Source of the DNA: Oscillospiraceae bacterium
Lineage (GTDB): Bacteria; Bacillota; Clostridia; Oscillospirales; Oscillospiraceae
Assembly: GCA_018265835.1 (NCBI GenBank)
Contig: JABLYK010000002.1
Span: 1 to 64,000, forward strand
Reading direction: 5' to 3'
DNA: 64,000 nt
The notes beneath the pieces are model-generated. The model saw nothing but the letters and a program-made list of their open reading frames with translations, made no database searches and was not told where the DNA came from. Shown piece by piece: positions 8,937-16,848 of this stretch. Both the position numbers and the translations under genes were made by a program. Within the stretch, counting starts at the first letter, position 1, and every line of letters begins with the position of its first letter.

Positions 8937-9249
8937 TGGAATCCTCCTTCAGTAATGCTTCCACCGTCTGGGCAAAGCGCAGATACGCTGCCCGTTCCGT
9001 TTCATAGGTTTCCCGGCCAAGCGCGGTCAGGGAATAGTACTTGCGCGGCGGGCCGCCGCTGGCCTCCTGCAAATAGGTCGTGACCAGACCGTCGCTTTTG
9101 AGCTTGCGCAGAATCGGATAAACCGTTCCGTCGGCAATGTCAATGTGCGCCGACAGGTACTCGGAAATCTCATATCCATACCAGTCGCGCCGCCGCAGCA
9201 GCGACAGAATGCACAGCTCCAGCACCCCTTTTTTGTATTGAGTGTTCAC
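8923..9249 (-). CDS. PadR family transcriptional regulator
   Basis: A 108-residue winged-helix protein of the short PadR type: KKGVLELCILSLLRRRDWYGYEI, then the wing region GTVYPILRKLKSDGLV and a C-terminal helix for dimerisation. It starts at GTG (9249) after GGGGGGACAACT. It probably represses its own operon with the DUF1700 gene by binding the inverted repeat at 9288-9315 that straddles the promoter -10 box. Confidence 0.88.
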   Translation of the reverse strand: MNTQYKKGVLELCILSLLRRRDWYGYEISEYLSAHIDIADGTVYPILRKLKSDGLVTTYLQEASGGPPRKYYSLTALGRETYETERAAYLRFAQTVEALLKEDSNDTQ

Positions 9250-9287
9250 AGTTGTCCCCCCTTGCTCCAGAGTAAGTAGCGTTGATG

Positions 9288-9327
9288 AACTACTATTAGA
9301 TTATATTCAGTAGTTGAGATTTGTCAA
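9288..9327 (-). promoter_or_regulatory. padR-DUF1700 promoter with embedded operator
   Basis: On the minus strand TTGACA (9327-9322), a 16-bp spacer, and TATAAT (9305-9300). A 7-bp inverted repeat, AACTACT (9288-9294) / AGTAGTT (9309-9315), brackets the -10 box. This placement fits autorepression. Confidence 0.75.
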
Positions 9328-9342
9328 TAGAAACATGCAAAA

Positions 9343-9373
9343 AAATAGATGCACCGGTTTGGTGCATCTATTT
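9343..9373 (-). terminator. Terminator of the minus-strand deacetylase gene
   Basis: A perfect 13-bp hairpin, AAATAGATGCACC / GGTGCATCTATTT with a 5-nt loop. On the minus strand it is followed by a run of T. It lies about 110 bp after the deacetylase stop. Confidence 0.8.
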
Positions 9374-9408
9374 TTCAGCGATGCGGTACGCAGTGTAAGC
9401 ATAAGGTA

Positions 9409-9443
9409 CCCCATTTCTTTCCTGCGTTCAGAAAGAAATGGGG
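9409..9443. other. Perfect 12-bp inverted repeat
   Basis: CCCCATTTCTTT (9409-9420) pairs with AAAGAAATGGGG (9432-9443) across an 11-nt loop. There is no T-run on either side, so it is not an obvious terminator. It lies in the 3' region of the deacetylase transcript and may be a processing or stability hairpin. Confidence 0.5.
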
Positions 9444-9483
9444 TGGATTGATCTGCGGGACGATGTGGGCGCTCGTTCTGACG

Positions 9484-10257
9484 TTATGTCTGGGCCGGGC
9501 ACTGACGGCCGGTGTTATCAATCGTATAATCGCCGGTGAGAATCATCTCTGAAATGGGGATGATCGTGTATCCATCCGCAAGCAGGGATTCGATGATTCC
9601 GCCGAGCGCCTCCGGCGTGTGCTCGGCAGCGTTGTGGAACAGCACGATGCTGCCCGGCTGCACGCGGCTGAGCACGCGCGAGGAAATTTCCTCTGCGGAG
9701 AGCCCCTTCCAGTCGAGCGAATCCACATCCCACTGGATGGCGTGTACGCCCATGTTGTTGATGGTGGAGATCACGTTGTCGTCATACTCGCCATAGGGGC
9801 AGCGAAACAGCGTCGGCCGCACGCCGGTGATCGCCTCAATCTTGTCGGAGCAGGTGTTGACCTCGGATTGAATCTGCTCGGCGGAGAGCTTGGTGAAATG
9901 CGCGTGATCCTCCGAATGGTTCATGATCTCGTTGCCGGCGTCGGCGAGCGCCTTCACGGACTCCGGGTACTTATCGACCCACTCGCCGACGAGGAAAAAC
10001 GTGGCCGTTACGTGATACTTGCTCAAGATATCAATGAGCTGCTGCGTATCCTCATTGCCCCACGCCGCGTCGAACGACAGGGAGACGACCTTATCGTCCC
10101 GCTGCACGCAGTAGATCGGCAGCACGCGCTGCGTTGCGGAGGCACCCACAATCGTGGGGCTGTTCACCGCCCAGAAAATCAGCGCCACGGCCAGAATCAT
10201 CGCGCAGGCGGAAATCAGCTTGCGGTACTTGGAAATGCGTTCTTTCACATGCTTCAA
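9484..10257 (-). CDS. Polysaccharide deacetylase (PdaB-like NodB fold)
   Basis: About 257 residues from the TTG at 10257, chosen because GGAGG lies 8 nt upstream; GTG 10248 is the alternative. One N-terminal membrane anchor is followed by a NodB domain: SFDAAWGNE, NHSEDHAHF (metal-binding His pair), RCPYGEY, WDVDSLDW and IVLFHN. The usual TFDDG motif is replaced by SFDAAW, as in sporulation-type PdaB proteins, so the second Asp is missing and activity may be altered. The likely role is cell-wall (peptidoglycan or spore cortex) amino-sugar deacetylation outside the membrane. It is divergent from the dus gene. Confidence 0.8.
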   Translation of the reverse strand: MKHVKERISKYRKLISACAMILAVALIFWAVNSPTIVGASATQRVLPIYCVQRDDKVVSLSFDAAWGNEDTQQLIDILSKYHVTATFFLVGEWVDKYPESVKALADAGNEIMNHSEDHAHFTKLSAEQIQSEVNTCSDKIEAITGVRPTLFRCPYGEYDDNVISTINNMGVHAIQWDVDSLDWKGLSAEEISSRVLSRVQPGSIVLFHNAAEHTPEALGGIIESLLADGYTIIPISEMILTGDYTIDNTGRQCPAQT

Positions 10258-10314
10258 TTGCAACACCTCCGGTTTCTGTAGCCATCCTATGACCAGTTTG
10301 GACGGGATATGCGC

Positions 10315-10343
10315 TTGACGGAGGGGAGCTTTTGGCGTATCAT
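10315..10343 (+). promoter_or_regulatory. Sigma-A promoter of the dus gene
   Basis: TTGACG (10315-10320), 17 bp, TATCAT (10338-10343), 28 bp before the ATG at 10371. Confidence 0.6.
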
Positions 10344-10370
10344 GCCGGAGAGAATGGAGTGTGACGAGCG

Positions 10371-11336
10371 ATGCAGTACGAATGCGCGCCGATGGAGGGT
10401 GTGACGGGCGACCTGTTCCGGCAGGTGCAGCGGCGGCACTTTGCACCGGCAGACAAATACTACACACCGTTTCTTTCGCCGACGGCAAACCGGACGTTCT
10501 CCCCGCGCGAGCTGCGCGAGATTTTGCCGGAGCACAATGCGGGGATTCGCGTGATCCCGCAGCTTATGGGGCACTGCGCCGAGGACTTTCTCTGGATGGC
10601 GGGGGAGCTGAACGCCATGGGGTACGACGAGGTGAACTTCAACCTCGGCTGTCCGTCCGGCACGGTTGTCTGCAAGAAAAAAGGCTCCGGCCTGCTCGCG
10701 GAACGCGAACTGCTGGAGCGATTTTTGGACGCGGTGTTTGCAAAAACGCCGGTTGCAATCTCCGTCAAAACGCGCATCGGCAAAAAGAGCGCGGACGAAT
10801 TTCCCGCGCTGCTGGAGCTGTTCAACCGATACCCGATCCGGGAACTGATCGTCCACCCGCGCGTGCAAGCCGATCAATACGGAAATCATCCGAATCTGGA
10901 GGCGTTCGCGCTGGCGCAGGCGCACAGCCGCGCGAGCGTGTGCTATAACGGCGACCTGTTCGATGCTCCGGCGGTGGAGGCGTTTTGCAGCCGGTTTCCG
11001 GAGACAGACCGGCTGATGCTCGGGCGCGGACTCGCGGCGAATCCGGGACTGATCGGTCAGCTCCAAACGGGAAAACCCGTCACAGGCGCACAGCTTCGGG
11101 ACTTTCACGACGATCTATACACCGAGACGCGCCGCCGCATCCCGGATAACCGCGCGCTGCTGTTTCGCATGAAGGAGGCGTGGCGGTATCTCGGGTGCAG
11201 CTTTCAGGATGCGGAGCGGGTCCTGAAAAAGATTCGCAAGGCCCAGCGTCTGCCAGAGTATGAGAGCGCGGTGCGAGAGCTGTTCGCTGCCTGCGACGTC
11301 CGCCCGGACGCGGGTTATTTTGTGTATACGGGATAA
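10371..11336 (+). CDS. tRNA-dihydrouridine synthase
   Basis: A 321-residue TIM-barrel flavoprotein. It has APMEGVTG at the N-terminus, the catalytic block NFNLGCPSGTVVCKKKGSGL with the proton-donating Cys, the FMN/tRNA-binding SVKTRIG, and LMLGRGLAANPGL near the C-terminus. Dus enzymes reduce uridines in the tRNA D-loop with NADPH and FMN. The gene is monocistronic with its own promoter, and a hairpin follows it. Confidence 0.9.
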   Translation: MQYECAPMEGVTGDLFRQVQRRHFAPADKYYTPFLSPTANRTFSPRELREILPEHNAGIRVIPQLMGHCAEDFLWMAGELNAMGYDEVNFNLGCPSGTVVCKKKGSGLLAERELLERFLDAVFAKTPVAISVKTRIGKKSADEFPALLELFNRYPIRELIVHPRVQADQYGNHPNLEAFALAQAHSRASVCYNGDLFDAPAVEAFCSRFPETDRLMLGRGLAANPGLIGQLQTGKPVTGAQLRDFHDDLYTETRRRIPDNRALLFRMKEAWRYLGCSFQDAERVLKKIRKAQRLPEYESAVRELFAACDVRPDAGYFVYTG

Positions 11337-11340
11337 AGAA

Positions 11341-11376
11341 AACCACGGGAGTCTGCTCTTGCAGGTTCCCGTGGTT
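11341..11376. terminator. Bidirectional hairpin between dus and the DUF975 operon
   Basis: AACCACGGGA / TCCCGTGGTT, with an inner CTGC-TCTT-GCAG stem. The T-rich tract is better on the minus-strand side (GTGGTTTTCTTT). It separates the two convergent transcripts. Confidence 0.6.
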
Positions 11377-11380
11377 GAGT

Positions 11381-11448
11381 TTGTCAAAAAAGCGGAGCTT
11401 TGCGGGCACATTTGCGCGGCGGAATGAAGCGAGCGTCTTCTGACGCTA
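11381..11448 (+). repeat. Remnant (copy F) of the intergenic repeat family
   Basis: It holds the family's left-end motif TTGTCAAAAAAGC joined directly to the right-half motif GGAATGAAGCGAGCGTCTTC, whose GCGTC-TTCT-GACGC forms a small hairpin. The middle of the full element is absent. It ends over the stop codon of the DUF975 gene. Confidence 0.55.
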
Positions 11449-12306
11449 CAGCTCCGGGCCGCGGTAATCGTGATCGGAGGAGTGATACCAATCGTTGCCG
11501 GACTGCTGGTCGTTGCTGCTGGGGCGCGGGCCGCCGCCCTCGGGCTGGCGGAATTCACCGCCCGGCTGCTGGCGGCCGTAATAGACGGCGGGGGCAACAT
11601 TGCGATAGAACGCGGCCTCTGCCATCAGCATATACGGGTTCAGCCAGAGCAGGCCGATGCCGATGGTGAGCGCGGACAAGAAGATCCAGCCGATGAAGCT
11701 TAAGTTCAGCACGAACAGGTCGCTCTTTTTGCCGTCCATCATCTGCTTGGAAAGCTCAATGGCCTGCGATGCGGTAAATTCCGGGTGCTCCGCCAGAATG
11801 TACGGCGCCATCGCGTAGCGAAGCGCTGCGACGATGCCGGGGATGATAAACAGCAGCGACCACGCGAAGATTTTCAGGCCCATGAGCACGCGCAGCCAGA
11901 GCGCGCGGCCGAACACGTCGAACGCGGAGAACAGATCGCCCACCTCTGCCGGACGGCCGTCGAGCCGGTGCAGATAAAAGCGGCAGAGACCGAGTTCAAC
12001 TGCGCCGCCGATGATGAACTGCACCAGACTGAGCATGCTGAGAAACGCGAACAGCGGCGCAAACTGCCAAAGGGCATGCAGAATCTTTGGTGCGTAGTAC
12101 TGCGTGAAGTGGTACCAATTGGAGTCGAAGCGGAAGCTGTCGTCGCTCAAATTGAGGTTGATTCTGAAGTTGAAGCCGCTGTCAGCGCCGCCGAGCAGGA
12201 CAGCCAGAAACGTGACGCCGAGCGCAACGCCCCAGAAGCCGGTCAGCGCGCGCCGCGCGATGGCGCGATAGTCCGACGCGGAGTATTCTGTGAAATTCGG
12301 GTTCAT
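11446..12306 (-). CDS. DUF975 family integral membrane protein
   Basis: A 286-residue protein starting MNPNFTEYSASDYRAIARRA, the usual DUF975 N-terminus. Five to six transmembrane segments follow (about residues 24-44, 85-110, 140-190, 205-235), with a hydrophilic Gly/Pro/Gln-rich tail. The function of the family is not known. It is the last gene of a minus-strand operon that begins with the FHA-SEDS gene. Confidence 0.82.
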   Translation of the reverse strand: MNPNFTEYSASDYRAIARRALTGFWGVALGVTFLAVLLGGADSGFNFRINLNLSDDSFRFDSNWYHFTQYYAPKILHALWQFAPLFAFLSMLSLVQFIIGGAVELGLCRFYLHRLDGRPAEVGDLFSAFDVFGRALWLRVLMGLKIFAWSLLFIIPGIVAALRYAMAPYILAEHPEFTASQAIELSKQMMDGKKSDLFVLNLSFIGWIFLSALTIGIGLLWLNPYMLMAEAAFYRNVAPAVYYGRQQPGGEFRQPEGGGPRPSSNDQQSGNDWYHSSDHDYRGPEL

Positions 12307-12355
12307 AGCATTCTCCTCTTTCTATTCTTTATTCTATTCCAGGCGCCTTTCGGCG

Positions 12356-12916
12356 TTACCAGGGCATACGAGTGTCGCCATCTACGAGAAACGCCTGCTC
12401 CGCCAGCATAGCCAGCGGATCGTCGCTGCGGGAGTCGGAATAAAATTCTGCAATTTCCACGTCCGGGAATGCTGCATGCAGGCGCGCAACCTTCTCCGCA
12501 CCGTGGCAGTTTTCCCCCTCGGTTGTGCCGGTATGCTTGTCTACGCGCGAGGCCAGCAGCCGCACGCCCAGCCGGTCAGCCGGGATTTTGACGAGAAACT
12601 CCGGCGAGGCGGAGATGATGATGTCGTCGTCGCGCCGCTGCGCGAGATACCATGCGTTGACGCGGGGAAAGTTCTCGTTCCAGAACGTGTCCAGCGCCGC
12701 GTCAATGTCCGGAACAAAGCGCAAAAAGCCGTAAAACTGCTCCTTGATGCGCGTTTTCGTGCAGTGCTTCGCCCAGTAGGCGGGCAGCATGGCCACGGCA
12801 CGCGGCGCGGCGCGCAGCACGCGGGGGTAGTGCTTCAGGCAAAATTTATAGAACGCAACCGTGCTGTCCACGGGGAAAATGGTCTTGTCCCAGTCGTATA
12901 TGTTGACTTTTTCCAT
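12356..12916 (-). CDS. HAD-superfamily phosphatase (HAD-IB like)
   Basis: About 186 residues from the ATG at 12916, which follows GAGGAG by 5 nt; the GTG six bases upstream sits on the ribosome site itself. HAD motifs are NIYDWDKTIF (nucleophile and acid Asp), IISASPEF (motif II), GAEK (motif III Lys) and FYSDSRSDDPLAM (motif IV acids). HAD-IB proteins dephosphorylate small phosphorylated metabolites or lipids; the substrate is unknown. The gene begins 9 bp after the YdcF-like gene ends. Confidence 0.85.
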   Translation of the reverse strand: MEKVNIYDWDKTIFPVDSTVAFYKFCLKHYPRVLRAAPRAVAMLPAYWAKHCTKTRIKEQFYGFLRFVPDIDAALDTFWNENFPRVNAWYLAQRRDDDIIISASPEFLVKIPADRLGVRLLASRVDKHTGTTEGENCHGAEKVARLHAAFPDVEIAEFYSDSRSDDPLAMLAEQAFLVDGDTRMPW

Positions 12917-12925
12917 AGGCACTCC

Positions 12926-13657
12926 TCAATACAGTACGCCGAAGACCTTCATATAGGCCGCGGCGAAGGCTTCCCGGATGAAATAGTTGGCGCGCATGGT
13001 GGGCAGCGTCGTCTCCGCTGCCACGCCGAGCGGCTTTGCGCCCAGCGCCCGCGCCATCTGCTTGGCGCGGTAGAGGTGATATTCGCTCGATACGATTGCC
13101 ACGCCGCCGGCGGGGTCGCCGCCCCGGCTGCGGATGATGGCAAACGAATTTTCCAGATTCTCGCGCGTGCTGGTGGACTGAGGCTCCTGCACGATGCGCG
13201 ATTCCGCCACGCCGTGCGCAACGAGCCAGTCGTGCATGGCGGCAGCCTCCGTGACATTCTCGCCGGGGCCTTGCCCGCCGGAGACGATTGCGATTGCGTC
13301 GGGGTACGTATCGAGATAGTCCAGCGCGGCTTCCAGCCGGTTGACCATGGAGAGGGACGGCGCGCTGCCGTTGACGCCTGCGCCCAGCACGATGAGATAA
13401 TCGGACTGCGCATCGCTGTCGGTCTTCGCGTTCGAGATGACCGGCACTTCAAACACGGCGAACACCGCTGCGCCAAGCGCGAGCAGCGCAGCCAGAATGA
13501 TGCGCCCTCGCTTTTTCAGCCGCGGGAACGCGAATATCAGCACGGCCAAAAGCCAGCACAGGTATCCGATGAAGTCATGCCCCGGCATTGCGAAGCGGAA
13601 GATACACCCGGCAAAAATACACACGATTGCGAGAATCAGCGACAGCTTATGTTTCAT
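12926..13657 (-). CDS. YdcF/ElyC-like DUF218 membrane protein
   Basis: About 243 residues with three N-terminal transmembrane segments (residues 4-75) and a DUF218 domain. The domain has DYLIVLGAGVNGSAPS, AIVSGGQGPGENVTEA, ESRIVQEPQSTSTRENLENS and VSSEYHLYRAKQMARALG. The ATG at 13657 overlaps the TGA of the ABC-F gene by 4 bp (ATGA), which fixes the start and implies translational coupling. ElyC/SanA/YdcF relatives are linked to envelope and lipid-carrier metabolism, which fits an operon with SEDS and PBP genes. Confidence 0.85.
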   Translation of the reverse strand: MKHKLSLILAIVCIFAGCIFRFAMPGHDFIGYLCWLLAVLIFAFPRLKKRGRIILAALLALGAAVFAVFEVPVISNAKTDSDAQSDYLIVLGAGVNGSAPSLSMVNRLEAALDYLDTYPDAIAIVSGGQGPGENVTEAAAMHDWLVAHGVAESRIVQEPQSTSTRENLENSFAIIRSRGGDPAGGVAIVSSEYHLYRAKQMARALGAKPLGVAAETTLPTMRANYFIREAFAAAYMKVFGVLY

Positions 13658-15525
13658 TCGCTCAGCGCCTCCCACGCTGCGTAGAGCGCGTCGAGCTGCT
13701 CGCTCAACGCGGCCTTTTGGTCCTCCAGTTCCAGGAGCTTCTGATAGTCTGTGGAGTAGGTTTCGCATTCCTGCTCCAGTGCTGCCAGCTTGCTTTCCAC
13801 CTTTTCAATCTCCCGCTCTGTTTTGGCAAGCTGCTTTTCCGGACTGGATGCGCCTTTCTTTTTCGGCTTCGGCTCCTTTTTGCGCTCGTTGTGCTTTATG
13901 GCCTGCGCGAGCGCTGCCTGCCGTGTGCGAAATGCCTGATATTCCTCGAACGTGCCGCGAAAATCGGTGATCTCCCCGTTGGAGAGCGCCCAGATGCGCG
14001 TGGCAAACTTTTCGATAAAATACCGGTCGTGCGATACGAAGAGCAGCGCCTCCGAATAGTCGGAGAGCGCGTCCTCGATCCATTCGCGGCTGGCAATGTC
14101 GAGATGGTTCGTCGGCTCGTCGAGGATGAGAAAGTTGATCTCGCCGCCCATGAGCATACACAGCCGCAGGCGGGACAGCTCGCCGCCGGAGAGGGCGGAC
14201 ACGGGCTTGAGCACATCCTCGCCCCGGAAGCCATATGCGCCCAGCCGGTCGCGCGCCTGCTGCGGCGTGCATTTGCACTCGTACAGCATTGTGTCGAGCA
14301 TGGAGCGCTCCGGCACGGCGAAGCGGATGATCTGCGGCAGATACGCCGTGCGCACGGCGGGACCGCGCCGCACCCAGCCGGTGTCGGGCGTTTCCTCCTG
14401 CATGACCAGCCTTAAAAAGGTCGTTTTCCCCGCGCCATTGTCGCCAATGAGCGCGATGCGCTCCCCGCCGGTGACGGTCATGCTCAGATCCCGAAACAGC
14501 GTCCGGCCGCCGTAGGCTTTGGACAGCCCGTCAAATGTGAGCACCTCGTCGCCGCGGAATTCATGCTCGGAAAACCGGACATGCAACCGCCGGTCGGCGG
14601 TCGGTTTTTCCGTGGTTTCCAGCTTTTCGATGCGTTTTTCAATGGAGAAGGCGCGCTTGTGCAGCTTGTCGTTGCCCATGAACGCCCAGAGGTGCAGCTT
14701 TTCCGCCGCCTCCGTGAGCTGCTGGAGCTTGGCCTGATCCTTTTCATATTTTTTCATCTGCTCGTCGAAACGGCGCTGCCGCTCGACCACGTAGAAGCTG
14801 TAGTTTCCGCTGTAGAACTCGGCCTTGCCGGTGGTGAAGTCGATGCAGCGCTGCACCACGCGGTCGAGAAAATAGCGGTCGTGGCTGATCACAAGCACCG
14901 TGCCGCGAAACTGCAGCAGATACTCCTCCAGCCATTCGGTCGCCCGCAGGTCGAGATGGTTCGTCGGCTCATCGAGCAGCAGGATGTCCGTATCCTCCAG
15001 AATCAGGCGCGCGAGGTTCACACGCGTCTTTTCGCCGCCGGAGAGACTGTCGAACGGCTGCGCGCGCATGGCGGCGGGAATGTCCAGCCCGTTTGCCACG
15101 CGGTTGCGCTCAAACTCCATGTCGTATCCGCCGAGCCGGCGAAAATCCTCCGACAGACGGTCGTATTCATTTAATAATGCAGGGTCGTCCTCCTCCGCCA
15201 TGCGCGCGGTGAGCGCGTCCATCCGGGCCTCAATGGCATATAGCCGCCGGTGCGCGTCGCGCAGCACGTCCTCGGTCGTCCAGCCGTCCGGATACACGGG
15301 AATCTGCGAAATGAGTCCCAGCCGCCGCCCGGACGCGATGGACACGGTGCCGGAATCTGCCGAAAGCGCGCCGGAAAGGATGCGGAAGAACGTGGTCTTG
15401 CCACAGCCGTTGCGGCCGAGGATGCCCACGCGCTCCCCGGCGGTAATGTCAAACGTGAGGCCGTCGAGAATATTGCTGCCCTGCTCGAAGCTCTTGACGA
15501 GCTCGTGCACTGAGATATCAATCAT
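13654..15525 (-). CDS. ABC-F family ATP-binding protein
   Basis: A 623-residue protein with two ABC domains and no membrane segment. Walker A motifs are GRNGCGKTT (37-45) and GDNGAGKTT (near 370). ABC signatures are LSGGEKTR and LSGGELSR. Each domain has LDEPTNHLD and SHDRYF. A charged linker between the domains and a C-terminal coiled coil (KQLAKTEREIEKVESKLAAL) are typical of ABC-F translation factors, which act at the ribosomal E site. It lies 21 bp downstream of the PBP gene. Whether it is housekeeping or a resistance type cannot be told. Confidence 0.9.
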   Translation of the reverse strand: MIDISVHELVKSFEQGSNILDGLTFDITAGERVGILGRNGCGKTTFFRILSGALSADSGTVSIASGRRLGLISQIPVYPDGWTTEDVLRDAHRRLYAIEARMDALTARMAEEDDPALLNEYDRLSEDFRRLGGYDMEFERNRVANGLDIPAAMRAQPFDSLSGGEKTRVNLARLILEDTDILLLDEPTNHLDLRATEWLEEYLLQFRGTVLVISHDRYFLDRVVQRCIDFTTGKAEFYSGNYSFYVVERQRRFDEQMKKYEKDQAKLQQLTEAAEKLHLWAFMGNDKLHKRAFSIEKRIEKLETTEKPTADRRLHVRFSEHEFRGDEVLTFDGLSKAYGGRTLFRDLSMTVTGGERIALIGDNGAGKTTFLRLVMQEETPDTGWVRRGPAVRTAYLPQIIRFAVPERSMLDTMLYECKCTPQQARDRLGAYGFRGEDVLKPVSALSGGELSRLRLCMLMGGEINFLILDEPTNHLDIASREWIEDALSDYSEALLFVSHDRYFIEKFATRIWALSNGEITDFRGTFEEYQAFRTRQAALAQAIKHNERKKEPKPKKKGASSPEKQLAKTEREIEKVESKLAALEQECETYSTDYQKLLELEDQKAALSEQLDALYAAWEALSE

Positions 15526-15546
15526 AGGTTACTCCGAAAGTTTCAA

Positions 15547-16848
15547 TCAATTTACTGCTGCCTGCAGTACGGTGTTCGCCACGCTGCCCGCAACGGACAG
15601 GCCGCCGCCGCCGTTTTCCACCAGTACCACGAAGGCGTAGGGATGCGCGCTGTCCAGCAGGAAGCCCGTGAACCACGCGTGCGACGTGCCGTCGCCCACC
15701 TCGGCGGTGCCGGTCTTGGCGCAGAGATCCAGACCGGGGAAGGTGTTTGTGCCGTAATGCGCGCGGACATTGTAGTTCATCATGTCGCGCAGCTTGTTGG
15801 CCGTGCTCGTTTTGAGCAGGGAGGTCGTGCTGTTCGTATTGTCCAGCAGCAGCGTCGGCTCCACGACGGAGCCGCCGTTTGCGATGGCGGAGACCAGCCG
15901 CAGCATGGAATAGGGACAAATGAGGTCTTCATACTGACCGATGCCGGACCATGCCAGATTTGCGCTGCCCGACGCCCCCTTGGAAAAGCTGCCCGCCGCG
16001 GTGGTAATCTCGTCGAGCGTCTGCGCATCGGTAAAGCCAAGCTCCTTGGCGTACTGCGCGAGCGTGTCCGCGCCAAGCTCCAGAGAAATCTCCGCAAAGG
16101 CGCAGTTACAGGAATTGGCCAGCGCGTCCTCAAAAGTCTGGTTGCCGTGCACGCCGGTGCACGCGACCGTGACGCCGGCAACGTCCACGCTGCCGGCGCA
16201 GGTGAACGTGCGGCTCTCCAGGTCGGAGATCTTCTCGATCGCGGCGGCGGAGGTGATGAGCTTGAAGACGGAGCCGGGCGTGAACGTGGAGTTGATGCAC
16301 CGGTTGAGATATGTGCCGTCCGCGATCGCGGCGCTCTCGTCCGCGGGGTCGGTTGTCGGCGAGGATGTCATGCAGAGAATCTCGCCGGTTTTGTAGTTGC
16401 TCACGAGCACGGCGCCCTTGCGCCCGTTCAGGGCGTTGAGCGCGACGACGTTGAGCGCGGAGTCGATCGTCAGCGCGACTTCGCGACCGCCGGAGGCATA
16501 AGTGCCGGTGATGGGATTGTACCCCGCGAGCTGCGCGGAGAACGCGCCGAGCGCACCGGTGCCGACATTGCCGGAATAGTCGCCTACGACGTGGTAGCAG
16601 GCGCGGCGTACAGCGCTGTCGTCCGCATAGGCGTGCGCGCCGTCGGCCGCGTGCGCGAGCACGACGCCGTTGCGGTCGGTGAGCGTGCCGGTGTTCAGCA
16701 CGCCGCTGGTATAGACGCTGCTGTTGGCAGCGAAGGTGGCCCATTCGGCGCCGTGGTTGATGTAGCGGTAAATGTATACGCCGATGCCGCAGAATACGAG
16801 CGCGGCGACGAGCAGCGCGGACATGGCGCGGCGTTTGACCTTGTTCAT
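15547..16848 (-). CDS. Penicillin-binding protein transpeptidase (short class B, PbpA/FtsI-like)
   Basis: About 433 residues: one N-terminal membrane anchor (8-28), a TDRNGVVLA segment and a transpeptidase domain. The active-site triad is SVFK (193-196), SCN (246-248) and KTGTAE (378-383). It is shorter than typical class B PBPs (over 550 residues) because the pedestal domain is reduced. The ATG overlaps the stop of the SEDS gene (ATGA). SEDS glycosyltransferases and class B PBPs form cognate complexes, so this enzyme should cross-link the strands made by the neighbouring FHA-SEDS protein. Confidence 0.92.
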   Translation of the reverse strand: MNKVKRRAMSALLVAALVFCGIGVYIYRYINHGAEWATFAANSSVYTSGVLNTGTLTDRNGVVLAHAADGAHAYADDSAVRRACYHVVGDYSGNVGTGALGAFSAQLAGYNPITGTYASGGREVALTIDSALNVVALNALNGRKGAVLVSNYKTGEILCMTSSPTTDPADESAAIADGTYLNRCINSTFTPGSVFKLITSAAAIEKISDLESRTFTCAGSVDVAGVTVACTGVHGNQTFEDALANSCNCAFAEISLELGADTLAQYAKELGFTDAQTLDEITTAAGSFSKGASGSANLAWSGIGQYEDLICPYSMLRLVSAIANGGSVVEPTLLLDNTNSTTSLLKTSTANKLRDMMNYNVRAHYGTNTFPGLDLCAKTGTAEVGDGTSHAWFTGFLLDSAHPYAFVVLVENGGGGLSVAGSVANTVLQAAVN

